This document shows positions 42,701-51,681 of a stretch of DNA of 64,000 bases, one piece after another. The stretch is from Symsagittifera roscoffensis (taxonomy: Eukaryota > Xenacoelomorpha > Acoela > Convolutidae). Numbering within the stretch: position 1 is the first letter of the stretch; each line of letters begins with the position of its first letter. A program made the translations under genes and the position numbers. The stretch covers positions 58,722,759 through 58,786,758 of the forward strand of contig NC_087063.1 of assembly GCF_963678635.1 (NCBI RefSeq). Direction: 5' to 3'. The notes beneath the pieces were generated by a model, which worked only from the letters and a program-made list of their open reading frames with translations, ran no database searches and had not been told where the DNA came from.

Positions 42701-43964
42701 TAGAATGGGAGGCAAGCGAGAGGGTCCCATCGAAATGTATCCCAAATTCTGGAACTTGAACCCATTGACGGCGGACGGACGAGAAATCTTGAGAATTCCT
42801 GCCTGGAAGGAGTGCTTCGCACTGGTGAAGAGGGAGCTGGAGACCATAATGGAGAAAGAAATCCTCCCAGCCACCATGCCTGAGTTCCCAATAGTCAGGA
42901 GGATGACCTTAGGAATGAATAGTCCCTTGGTAGTTCCCTCCATAATGGCGAGGATGACGACGGAGGAAATGCAGAAGGATTTCACTGATGGCTGGGACCC
43001 CCTGTTCATTGGCTACACGGCGGCGGTCTACTTCCATACCAGCGAGATGAAGGTAAATTCGTGGACGACGCAAGCGAAAAAGAGTAGAGGTTCGCAGCCC
43101 CCAGGGTATGAGGTGCGCAAGGTCTTGAGAACTCTAGAGAAGGAGGGACTTGAGAACATGTTACCCATATGGGATGATGGCAGGATGATCGTGATGGAGG
43201 GGCACGTCGCATTGGTGGACGACATGAAATTTGCTACGAGAAAATATAAGGCACCCTATGGCTTGGAACAGGTGGAAATAAGACAGGAGGGAACAGAACT
43301 AGATGCAGCAGGTCAACTGCATGTAGCACTGACGGAATACAAAAAGCTGGATCCTACGACACCATCACCACTGTCCGTGGACACGCCTGGAGACAAGAGG
43401 AGCGGACCCGTCGAGGACCGATTTAAGAAAATTCTCGAGAGAAGGAGACATGAGTCAGAAGAAGAGAGTATGGATGAAACTCTCAGTGAAGCCGGTGAAG
43501 ACATGGAAGTGGGGAATACGCCTGAACCAGGGCCATCAGGGGAGGAGCTCACCACTCAAGAGCTGTTGAAAGACTTGAACGAGGAGAATTGGGCAGATAC
43601 TGCCACACCACCCCTGATTCCGTCCCCCCGGAAGGATCTGGAATTGCCATTGGCAAGTGAGACCTTCAATATGGGGATGATACTCTTGAGCTCGGAGGAA
43701 AGGGAAAAGAACACTTTCGAAGGGAACAGGGACATATTCCTGGGATCACTGAAGGACGATGCTTGGCAGGAGTTCTTGGAAGAATTCAATCAAGAAGTGG
43801 GCAGCGAGACGACGCTGGACAAATTCAAGGAGGAACTGTGGGACACAGTCGTAAGATTTGGAGAACCGCTTCTGATAGGAACGGGCCTGGATGAGAAGGC
43901 GAGAAAAGAGCTACTGAGCAAGCTGGTAGAGCTGAGGAATTCACGATCGAAGACTAGAGAATAA
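39567..43964 (+). CDS. Element I ORF3: giant protein with two SGNH-hydrolase-like domains
   Basis: Open from 39567 with no early ATG, which supports expression by frameshift from ORF2. Numbering from 39627 gives 1445 codons. SGNH domain 1: FAGAA block II near residue 33, GTND block III (N62, D63) and DGIH block V (D156, H159); its serine block seems to sit in ORF2. SGNH domain 2: GSD block I (S438), PGA block II (G459), GMND block III (N489) and GDDHP block V (H643), where the Asp spacing differs from the usual DxxH. SGNH enzymes are serine esterases or lipases. The next ~700 residues are unrecognised, with a hydrophobic stretch near 790-830 and an acidic tail. Substrate unknown; removal of acyl groups from lipid or protein is possible. 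Confidence 0.8.
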   Translation, partial: SRVIRRIQRGGTTGTIGWTGVRSRKLGETAFMMRPGCSTWRHPGYQKGILSFAGAATPQMLATLDMLGMTKVYTVTLMVGTNDVSRGEARKITRLHDKVSCLLEELRIQMDPILLTICTVPYNMMFDQHALEMNEKVRNLNKVIRDIHRKSVLPVRLLDVAERMEKEGFPEDTSSDGIHFDRPRGAEWLNDVFQEHINALEADLLETAQFTLGPPPNPPFLASRALSGRLGPRVDTRDSSRSSQTRLQSATPMESEEVTSSTPPSSAITSVVVAESKREKKSMGTARLRYPEKVKELDLESLECRRELAETLGIERVSHEDLNRHHCVDWLKAHEAHFSRAKLMETTDLTGIPTKAIMGPINYRPLKLLGSPGFIAEPPKHRTSIARIRLATPAQLKVVDKLLNPGGTGLPDAAYEGLKLAEDPRYGKPCGSTQLAKTLAVYDRADPAAARVVIVAGSDFEGTSPKLFWPETLIYSLPGAELNQMLTLVVAIKSEMPCEPELLLFAGMNDHLHAMGLLEQLKGDEIPTSRKIWEAIQALFAAMNEVQENVVSRFGSKTKVVFTTSPGYANMPPALQFVYAVLILIAEGNEWRILMAAPNRELEPSNLRLRKSELAAAWADISHALRGFYGLADILIVLDEVLLLEISNFARQLKFSPVIGDDHPAISKLTASLWFRSMDVKITNSTSRSRGPSNERRNVAETEKQLESMKYRLTQENGWWPFLTPRLENATNKTREEAPPLVKQVWSFLEKQLELAETRDMTVARFVSAANEVTIGGFWREHAKGELKTRRDYEILKFLSPCWEKEFLAGIFGTTATIFGAFVQEILGMPISLLLALYLVYPRYLFNMGPAYMFSRGVETLRVDGYLALVLLTHGELVSFHRLMEYGEPLSMGRVHTSIETSSYKCAAGLKTLLVQYLMMQNRHMTGEDENPTSREEWKKTNRGMPLLTDLCLAMRSDPMGIIRGLEEVVTCIYGPAVTYAFPDPLVTTYRHSVTHLSLISILDGTALNWCQQEVLRGRMSNTVLFGKVKDAELIVYNFRGQMQCRMGGKREGPIEMYPKFWNLNPLTADGREILRIPAWKECFALVKRELETIMEKEILPATMPEFPIVRRMTLGMNSPLVVPSIMARMTTEEMQKDFTDGWDPLFIGYTAAVYFHTSEMKVNSWTTQAKKSRGSQPPGYEVRKVLRTLEKEGLENMLPIWDDGRMIVMEGHVALVDDMKFATRKYKAPYGLEQVEIRQEGTELDAAGQLHVALTEYKKLDPTTPSPLSVDTPGDKRSGPVEDRFKKILERRRHESEEESMDETLSEAGEDMEVGNTPEPGPSGEELTTQELLKDLNEENWADTATPPLIPSPRKDLELPLASETFNMGMILLSSEEREKNTFEGNRDIFLGSLKDDAWQEFLEEFNQEVGSETTLDKFKEELWDTVVRFGEPLLIGTGLDEKARKELLSKLVELRNSRSKTRE

Positions 43965-44009
43965 AAATGTGAGGACAGCTCTACTCGGAGACAAAAAACT
44001 GTAGATAAA

Positions 44010-46934
44010 ATGGTTGATGATATAAAGAGGGATAAGGTTGGGACTAGTAATATGATTAAAAGTACTAATATCCTTAAGGCTCGAGCAGGGGGGAGGCAAG
44101 AGTTGGAAGGAGTGGATGGAGAGGTCGAATCAGTGATGGTAGCCACAACACCCTCAAGTAGAGATGTGAAGACTCGCAAGAGGAAGAGAGAAGTGGAAGG
44201 ATTGGGTAGTCCTTCAGTGGATGCTGTTTCGGAAGGAAACTTGAGAGAGACGGCGCCCATGGTTTTGGCTCGATGCAAGACGGCGGCATACAAGAGCAGC
44301 TCGGAGCTCAGAAGACCACTTGAAGTAGAGAGGGAAATAGAGGTTTCCACCAGTTCGACATCGGAGGAAGACTTCAAGCCTCAGAAGATAAACGTGAAGA
44401 GAGGTTCAACGAACGGACAGACATGGGAAGTAGATGTCGGCAAAGAATGGATCTCAAAGGCACACCAGGCCACGGGCAAGCGAGTGACAAGTGATCCATT
44501 GGAAAGGAACAAGACGAGGAACACCTCCCGGACGTGGTGGGTGGCCCTTGAAACATTGAAAGAAATGGAGGACTGCTGGAAGAAGTTGGACAGTGGAGTA
44601 GCTCGCAAGCGACGTAATTGGGCCACCCAGCAAAAGGCCGAGATTAATAGAATAGAAATGGCAAATCATCTGAAGAGGTCCTGGCAGAGTTTGTTGAAGG
44701 ATCATTTTGAAGAAGCAATGAGGACACCCTCATCAGCACCACCATTAATGGCGAATCCCTTCGTTAGAACTGTAGGACAATTAATGTTCACCTGGAGTCT
44801 GGTGGGGATAGAGTTGGAAACACTGACCTCGTATGACAGGCTGAAGTTGGGAAGCAAGAAGCTAGATGTGTATCAGGCACTGATGCAACACGTAGCCAGG
44901 GACAACTCAGGCTTGAGCCTGGCCAGAAGAAAGGATGCCACGTGTTTCTTGAGATGGATAATGTCGATGATGTCTGATAGCACCATCCTGGCATGCCAAC
45001 AGAGAGCAAGCGTAAGCAAAACCATGGAAAAAAGAGTCTCAGCGGTCATCTTGAACGTGTATCAGAGCACAGGAATAGAAAAGGAAGAGGGTTCCAGACT
45101 ATCCCTAGAGAACCATAGGAAGCTAGACGAGGTACGGAGGTTTTATAATAAGAAGTTCGAAGAAGAACATGATGTTCACCGTAACCTGGCCTCGTCAGAG
45201 CAGTACTCGAGAATCAGCGAGAAGGGGGAATACCAATATGTGTCTGGAGTGATGGGAATGGCCTACAACCCCTTCTTAGACTCGGAAGCTGGAGGCGCCC
45301 ACAGGAACCATGAGGTAGCGGAGCTACTGAAGTTTTGGACAGAAAGAATAATGGAAATAGACGCGGTGGAAAAAGAGGGGCCGAGCCTGGGCCTGATTCT
45401 TGAGAAAACACCAGAGGTGGTGAGCATACCGCGTTCAAACAAGAGAGTTGAAGTGAACATGGGCGATGGAAATGGCTTGTTAACCACGAACTTGGGAGTG
45501 GTATGGAAGCTATTAAGACCCTCCTGGTGTCCACATCCCCACGCGAGTCTGATCGAGGAAACCACCGAGCGAGTGAGGTTAGCACCAACGGAAGATGAAG
45601 ATCTGGCAAAGTTGAGTGTGCTGCATAAGCTAACTTCACCTCAGATGCAAGAGCCAAGCGAAAAGACTAGTAATCCCGGGTCAGCAAAGAAATTGGAGCC
45701 GGGTAGCTGTCTGGATTCGACGTGTGGAAACGGAGAGCACACCTGCGATGGACGGTCATGCGTTAGAATACTGTCATTTCAAAAAGAAGACCTGGTCACT
45801 TGGTTCGAAGACATAACAGAAAGGGAGAAAAGTGAAGTGCAAATAGTAGCGGAGTGTTACGCGAGAACCACGGTGAATATAGCGACAGCTCTCGGATTCT
45901 TCTCGAGAATGTGTAGTCTGCAGTCACTGGAAAGACTGGAATCTGAACATCATTTAGTGACGGCGTTGAGCGTAGAATCATGGCCCGGGGTGTTGCAGGT
46001 GACTCAAAAACACATCCGGAGCTGGAAGGTTGGTCTCGAGGCGGAAATGGGATTTCCCATGAGCGAAGCTTATGGCTTGCCATTGAACGCGAAATCGCTG
46101 ATAGGGTCAATGATGGCCAACTTGTGCGGAAGTCACTACCCACTGCACATGGTGATGGTGGAAGCATCCAGCCAGAGAGTACTGGTGGACAAGGCCTTCT
46201 CAGTGCCTAAGTGCGTGAGGTTGGCTCGGATATCGCATCACTCGCACAAGTTGTTGAGAAAAATCAGAGGGACAGTACCAAAAGAATTGAGAGATGACTT
46301 GAGTGAAATCTGGGGAGAAGAACTTTTGAAGTTGGAGAGAGAGAACACAAGCAATCACGAGAGACAAAACGTGATCGGAAAACCTGTGGGAAGTGCTCCA
46401 AACCTGGAAGATAACGACACGATGCATGAGAAAATGATGGAGCTTGAGCCTCTCTTGGAAGCCTCGGGGGAGCGTAACCTCAGGAGCATTGAAATCACCC
46501 ATGGAGAATGCCCATGCCACTGTTTAGCGCAAACGGTGTGGTATCCAGATCACAAGAACCTTTGCCTGGTGTGGGATATGGAAGAAATCCGGTCGATCGG
46601 ACTACCGGATCACCGACAGAAGGTGACGATCTTGGTAGTGAGTACGATCTTGGCTCTGAGATGGATAGAAGAGAATATAACGAAGTATCGGGAAGCGGGG
46701 ACGCCAACGGCAGAGTCAATATACGCGATAGACTACAGTAGGAGACTCGAGTTGTTTGAGACTGCGTGCAAGGTATTCGCCATACCAACGGAAGTCAGAC
46801 ATGTCTGGAGCCGTTTGAGGTATTTCCCATGGTTTCGGGCGACGCTGACGTCCTGGTTGTACATGACAACGAAAGATCACATGAGAAAACATCAAAAGGA
46901 GTATCGACAGTTCCAGGCCGAGATTGGGCCGTAA
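44010..46934 (+). CDS. Element I ORF4: unrecognised 974-aa protein
   Basis: 974 codons, starting 45 nt after the ORF3 stop. The N-terminal ~200 residues are hydrophilic, with a basic KTRKRKREVEG cluster that could be a nuclear-localisation signal. The rest looks globular. There are two cysteine/histidine-rich spots: CGNGEHTCDGRSC near residue 575 and ECPCHCLAQTVWYPDHKNLC near 830; the second could bind metal. No known family recognised and no clear membrane segment. A tiny ATG-TGA uORF lies between ORF3 and this start, so reinitiation is conceivable. Envelope function is not supported, because no signal peptide or transmembrane anchor is visible. Confidence 0.8.
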   Translation: MVDDIKRDKVGTSNMIKSTNILKARAGGRQELEGVDGEVESVMVATTPSSRDVKTRKRKREVEGLGSPSVDAVSEGNLRETAPMVLARCKTAAYKSSSELRRPLEVEREIEVSTSSTSEEDFKPQKINVKRGSTNGQTWEVDVGKEWISKAHQATGKRVTSDPLERNKTRNTSRTWWVALETLKEMEDCWKKLDSGVARKRRNWATQQKAEINRIEMANHLKRSWQSLLKDHFEEAMRTPSSAPPLMANPFVRTVGQLMFTWSLVGIELETLTSYDRLKLGSKKLDVYQALMQHVARDNSGLSLARRKDATCFLRWIMSMMSDSTILACQQRASVSKTMEKRVSAVILNVYQSTGIEKEEGSRLSLENHRKLDEVRRFYNKKFEEEHDVHRNLASSEQYSRISEKGEYQYVSGVMGMAYNPFLDSEAGGAHRNHEVAELLKFWTERIMEIDAVEKEGPSLGLILEKTPEVVSIPRSNKRVEVNMGDGNGLLTTNLGVVWKLLRPSWCPHPHASLIEETTERVRLAPTEDEDLAKLSVLHKLTSPQMQEPSEKTSNPGSAKKLEPGSCLDSTCGNGEHTCDGRSCVRILSFQKEDLVTWFEDITEREKSEVQIVAECYARTTVNIATALGFFSRMCSLQSLERLESEHHLVTALSVESWPGVLQVTQKHIRSWKVGLEAEMGFPMSEAYGLPLNAKSLIGSMMANLCGSHYPLHMVMVEASSQRVLVDKAFSVPKCVRLARISHHSHKLLRKIRGTVPKELRDDLSEIWGEELLKLERENTSNHERQNVIGKPVGSAPNLEDNDTMHEKMMELEPLLEASGERNLRSIEITHGECPCHCLAQTVWYPDHKNLCLVWDMEEIRSIGLPDHRQKVTILVVSTILALRWIEENITKYREAGTPTAESIYAIDYSRRLELFETACKVFAIPTEVRHVWSRLRYFPWFRATLTSWLYMTTKDHMRKHQKEYRQFQAEIGP

Positions 46935-47000
46935 GCTTTCAAGAGACCCCTGTTAACCCATCGTAATGCAATCACGACAGGATGGAAGAGAGTGGGTAAG

Positions 47001-47294
47001 ATGTCTAGAGACAATACCAAGGCGAGGGAATCGATACTAGAGGAGGACCTGGCGAAGAACGTGAGCATGAGCCTGCACAACTCCTTTTGTTTGAACCGGG
47101 AATCTAGGGTGAAGGCACTACCCAACCAAGCAAAGAGGCTGCAAGAGCAAAGAGAATGGATGCGATTCTACGAGCAGCTGAAGGCTTGGGAGGAGATTGT
47201 GATTAGCTCCGATGATGAAGAGGAACTGTTGAGACAGTTTGCCGTATCTAGTACTTCAGGGTGCAGTACCTCCAAGGCGAAGAGTGCGAGATGA
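47001..47294 (+). CDS. Element I ORF5: small 97-aa protein
   Basis: 97 codons from the ATG at 47001, 66 nt after ORF4. It is charged, with a helical middle (QAKRLQEQREWMRFYEQL), an acidic SSDDEEELLRQF motif resembling casein-kinase-type acidic patches, and a Ser/Lys-rich tail. No family recognised. It is the last ORF before the 3' non-coding region; its position recalls small accessory proteins of complex retroelements. Confidence 0.55.
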   Translation: MSRDNTKARESILEEDLAKNVSMSLHNSFCLNRESRVKALPNQAKRLQEQREWMRFYEQLKAWEEIVISSDDEEELLRQFAVSSTSGCSTSKAKSAR

Positions 47295-47723
47295 GCAGGA
47301 GGCTCGAATGGATCTTGAGTCTTGAGAGGGAAAGGGGGGCTTGAGCGTGGATCCGGGTGAAACTTGGATTCACGAAAAAGAAGTTTTAACAAAGCAAATA
47401 TTGTTATTAATATACTATATTTATTATATAAATCAAAATGCTGCATGACAATTTCCTGATTGAATAGGACAAAAGAAATTTTAAATGATTGGCTTGGAAA
47501 GCAAGAATTCAAGGGTGCAGGTGTGTGCAGATTTTGATTGCTGTTTAGCGATAGTGTGAAAATTTTACATGGCTGTGAATTTTGGGGTGTAGATAAGCTT
47601 AAGTCTGCTGCAAACTTCTGTAAATGACCACTGGCACTGTATCTTGAGTAACACTCGGTTTTCTGGGACTCACTGGCAGAAGACAGCACGCGATGAGGAC
47701 ATCGATCTCGAGTCCGGGGAGTA
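47295..47723 (+). other. Element I 3' non-coding region and polypurine tract
   Basis: A purine run GAGAGGGAAAGGGGGG lies near 47325-47340. The segment immediately before the LTR, GTCCGGGGAGTATG, recurs before element II's 3' LTR (51402-51416), so it is the likely polypurine tract and second-strand priming site. No gene is seen in between. Confidence 0.6.
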
Positions 47724-48608
47724 TGTGCCAGTCGGTCATATTCGGAAGTTTGACCTTGAGAGAAGCAAAAAAACACTTGATTTTGGAGTGAAATTTAATT
47801 TTTCAAAATTTCGAATGGAACCTGTCATGCACGATTTTCTCGCGATAACTGAAAATCAGAAAAGAGAAGTCAGAACGTTCGAGTAAAAAACGCGGGAAAG
47901 TTGCAAGAGAAATCGGTAGGAAATTGCTATTCGCAATTTCCATCATAGTGAACAAGAGTAGAGCTGTCCCATCTGAAATAGAGGACAGAGTATTTCCGAG
48001 AGAACAATTATTTGAGCTGGACCAGAGTGAACCTTCGACGGAAAGGTGGACAACTTGAGTGTCCCAATGGTTCACGAGAAACTATATCCTAGAGTTAAGA
48101 CTTGTCCTCGTTATTGAAACTGATAAACGTTAAAACTCATTTAGTTACATTATTTAATTCTTGAGTTAATTACCGACTGAAGTACTTCCCCTTCTTGAGT
48201 GTGCTACAATGTGAGTACTAATTTAAATTTCTAGAGTGTGTTTTATAATTGTTATGTTGAGGTAAGGCGAGTTTTAGGTTGATCCATCTGAAATGGATCA
48301 AAGTTCCACTGTCTAATAAAAAGTAACTTAACAGATTGTTCCAACCCGGTTTTTAACGGCGTTCATGTATTTTGGGTATCTAGAGACCTAAGTATGGGGA
48401 CGTTTCTAATTCTAGAGTGGGGGGATATTTTAGTAGTAGCCTTTAAGCTGTAACGGGTAGTAGTCTCATGTCACAAACGAACCGAACTGGCTCCGACCGT
48501 TCTTGAGGTAGAAAAACACAAGAGATGGTGTCCCTGACCCTTGAGCCAGTGGTTATAGGGCCTATTTTTCTTAAGCCTCATGTGTGACTGCAGTAGACGA
48601 ATGTTACA
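47724..48608 (+). repeat. Element I 3' LTR
   Basis: Begins TGTGCCAGTCGG (an alternative start is TGCC at 47726) and ends CGAATGTTACA, so TG...CA ends are intact here. Hairpin 48280-48300 and AATAAA 48315-48320 match the 5' copy. It is directly followed by the 193-bp repeat of element II LTR sequence. Confidence 0.92.
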
Positions 48609-49516
48609 AGAATGGATCAAAATGCAGATTCAGCATATTCGAAATTTTAGCAGTGAACCTTCCGAATTGGCGATTTTGAAGGAATAAGAGTGTTGTTCGA
48701 ACGATTGGACAAATCGGGAAGGCCGAAGGATTTGGGAATTCCTAAATTTTAAAAATTCGAATTGATGACGTAACAATTCTAAGAAACGTCAAAAACGGCC
48801 ATTTTGGAGAAAAAACCGAAACGAAACACAACAACGATAGTTGCGACAACGACAACAACGAGAAAATTGAGAATCGGAATCAGAGAAAAGCAGAAGTAGC
48901 AGAGACCGCTCCAAGTTGCAACTATTGTGTCGCTACAATAGTTGCAAGGCAGTTGCTAACAACAGTGGGGGTGGAAACCAGCCTTCCGGGTTACAGAGAA
49001 ATCAAGCTTAACGTGCTTGATTCGGTGGATTCGAGAATCAGGAAGGGTTTCGGGACTGAAAATTTTATCATTTTATATGAACTTTTAGCTTCCCTGTCAT
49101 GTTCTGATTTGAATTTAATTAACATCTGAATTCATTCTACTAAGATGAGAAGCTAGGAGTTGGGGGAAAGGGTTGATCCATCTTCGATGGAGATGATGAT
49201 TTTTATCTTCTGAACAAAAACAATAATAATTCAATAAGTAGTAGTAGCCCTGTTTTTAGGAGTGACCTCGTGGTCTGGGGATACTGAGACCCAGCCATGA
49301 GCTCACTATTTCTGCATGTAATTAAGTTAATTTGAGTGTTTTGACCGAAGCCGAAAGCAGTAACGTTTTTGTCGACCCGATGTTAGAAAGACCACCGAAA
49401 GTACTGGCTTGGTAGAGATGGTGAAAAGCATGCAAAGCTCTGTTTAGACGTTAGCCAGTCGTCTTAGGACTTAGTTTTGTTCTCCGTCGATATGTATCTT
49501 CCGGGCGAATGTTACA
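48609..49516 (+). repeat. Element II 5' LTR, second part
   Basis: Bases 48609-48801 duplicate 25560-25752 exactly; the LTR proper then continues to CGAATGTTACA. Its end and hairpin resemble element I's LTR but most of the sequence differs, so II is a separate family sharing LTR ends and PBS. An inverted repeat around 'ttgcaactattgtgtcgctacaatagttgcaa' lies at 48914-48945. Confidence 0.75.
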
Positions 49517-51414
49517 TACATGTTTTTATGGCGCTCCTGGGTGTTATTCTTTTTTAACATCATGACCGGCACAACCGTTAACGAGCACTCCGCGCCGAGC
49601 GGATGCTCACATTAACGCCCTTACTAGGCCAAAAACGCCGGGGCGGAAGGGTAGTTCGGAACGCGGAAGCCCTCCGGATTACCGTGAATAGCTTTTTAAC
49701 CTAGTTAAGACCGAAAATTCACGAACCAGGAAGGGTGGGGGGATTCGCGGTCCCGTCTTTTCCTGAGCGGTCCGTGACCAAAAACACTTAAAGATATAAA
49801 TAAAACCAAATAAAGAGTAGTATAGTACCCAAGAAAAACAAAAAACATAAAAAAATAACCGAAAAAACCAAAAACAGTAAAAAAGTAAAAAAAAATCAGT
49901 AGAAATCATCCCCCCAGACAAGATGTGATCCGACCCTCCCGTTTGTTGTTGATTGATATATTGTTGTTACAGGCATCTATATCAGTCAGGATCGTTGCGA
50001 TCAATTTTTTAGCCCGTTTGTGAGGCTTGTACTGTAGGGTTATTTGAGCATATAAGCACGTTAATGATAAATTGCGCTCAATCCGGAAGGGTCAGCTGAT
50101 TTGCGCTCAATCCGGAGGCAGTACAAGGAGCAAGAAGAAGGGGCTCAACGACAACAACAATCGACTGATGGGTATCGTTAACAAGTTTTGTATCCCTTTT
50201 GGTACAAAAATTAAGAGAGTAATCTGTGGGGGCTCAACAGTGCTGCACTGTAGTGACCCTTCACCGAACTGCGAATATCCGAGTTAAGCACCTTATTTCG
50301 GATATTAAACAAACCCGGAGGGGTATAGTATTACTAATAGTATTACTTATATAGCCTATATTAATACTCCTATACCGTTTTTCAGTGAAAAACACAGAAA
50401 GCAGACCGGTTTTTAGGGTCAAAATAGCGATATTTCGATCACCCCACAAGTCGCGATTTTTGAGGTATCGATATTTTTTGAAACGGAAAAAAGCGCTGAA
50501 GTGGTGTGTTACATCGTAACTGCACTACCATAATAGATAGAACCGGTTAAGTTTAGTTCGGAAGTGGTTGGAACTATTTTGGTACCGAAAACCGAATTTT
50601 CGCTATTTTTGATAGTACGAAACACTATAAATTCGGATAATTTTTTGAAATTTATGAGTTAGGACAGTAAAAATAGTTAATCGGACAACGTCCACTAGTG
50701 AATCTACAAGTTTTAAAACCCGCTACCCGAAAGCCTTCCGGGTTGCAGAGAAATCGAATTTATCGTGTTTGATTTGGTGGATTCATCAATCCGGGGGGTC
50801 CAGGTAGCATAGTTTTTCGCAAATTTTTTTTACTAAAGCGTTTTAGATCGGCTCTTTTGCATTGAACTAGAAAAGTATAGGCCTTTTGAGCTCGGATCAA
50901 TAATTTTTAGGTCGAAAAGAACAGAATTGCGGAAAAAGTTAGGCGGAACCTAAAAGAGACAAATTTTTTGACTTTAGAAAAAAGACGTTTTGGTTAATAA
51001 CTTTGGAACTACTGAACAGATCCAGTTGATCTTGGTACCAATAGATCAAAAATTAGCTGAGCTTACTGAAAAGGACAAAAATTTTTGAAAAAATAAGCGT
51101 GAAAAGTTTTTGAGATTGTTTTTAGCAAATTCACCAATTTGGAGGGTAGACCCTTCACGTTCTATAAATTTTTTTTAGAAAAGCCCTTACACCCCTACCA
51201 AAAGGTAACAGTGGTTGAATAAATGTGCAGATTAATGAAAGAATTTGAAGGCTATAGTGATGTAGTATGATGCCATTTATATTCTGGAGTGAGTCGGTGT
51301 GACGTGGATAAAAGTAATTTCGTGCATTTTGTAAATTTTGTTCGATGACACTGTACCTATTTTACGAACATTGCGAGATTCAATGAGGACATTGACCGGA
51401 CTGTCCGGGGAGTA
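49517..51414 (+). mobile_element. Element II interior: short, non-coding, non-autonomous
   Basis: It starts with the same PBS as element I (49529-49543), and ends with GTCCGGGGAGTATG before the 3' LTR. Only ~1.9 kb separates the LTRs and no gag or pol remnant is visible, so II must rely on proteins from a relative such as element I. It holds A-rich stretches (49800-49900), a direct repeat of TTGCGCTCAATCCGGA (50073 and 50101) and a strong stem-loop (50322-50376). Confidence 0.7.
50322..50376 (+). other. Conserved stem-loop in element II body
   Basis: Outer arms GGTATAG and CTATACC and inner arms AGTATTA and TAATACT nest into one long hairpin. The copy at 56127-56180 keeps both arm pairs except one outer base. 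The preceding 'gacccttcaccgaactgcgaat' block is also conserved. A role in packaging or replication is inferred. Confidence 0.5.
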
Positions 51415-51464
51415 TGTGANNNNNNNNNNNNNNNNNNNNNNNTATCTTCCGGGCGAATGTTACA
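51415..51464 (+). repeat. Element II 3' LTR, almost wholly lost in an assembly gap
   Basis: The first five bases (TGTGA, 51415-51419) and the last 22 (from TATCTTCCGGGCGAATG to TTACA, ending 51464) match the element II LTR ends. Between them lie 23 Ns (51420-51442). By comparison with the 5' LTR about 0.9 kb is missing, so the N run understates the gap. Confidence 0.8.
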
Positions 51465-51681
51465 TAGGCGAACAGTCAGGTTAGCCCAATTGTTGTGATA
51501 AACTTATTAAATAGATCATATGCGCGCTGTGCTTTCCTCTTCTGGTTATCTTACCAAATCTCGCCGTCCCAGCCGTAGGCGAGTGAAGTTTCCCTGGCGT
51601 AACTAGACGCAAGAAGGAGTGAGCTGGTGAATCGACCTCCAAATTGACGTCAGGTTGTACCACTCCTTTCAGCAATTTTAA

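Larger units (their letters stand above)
25753..48608 (+). mobile_element. Element I: giant (~22.9 kb) Ty3/gypsy-type LTR retrotransposon
   Basis: Two ~880-bp LTRs that differ at only a handful of bases bracket a 21-kb interior. In order it holds a PBS, a 2.5-kb leader with a minisatellite, gag-pol of 2931 codons, overlapping ORF2/ORF3, ORF4, ORF5 and a polypurine-like block. All ORFs are on one strand and uninterrupted, and the LTRs are nearly identical, so the copy is young and may be active. Ty3/gypsy elements are normally 5-12 kb; the excess comes from ~9 kb of extra coding sequence after pol. It is nested in the 5' LTR of element II. Decayed element III at 56645 onward has the same LTR, PBS and leader plan. 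Confidence 0.92.

Noticed and set aside
44010-46934. ORF4 as an envelope protein
   Set aside because: No signal peptide, fusion-type segment or transmembrane anchor is visible, and the N-terminus has a basic cluster more typical of a nuclear protein.
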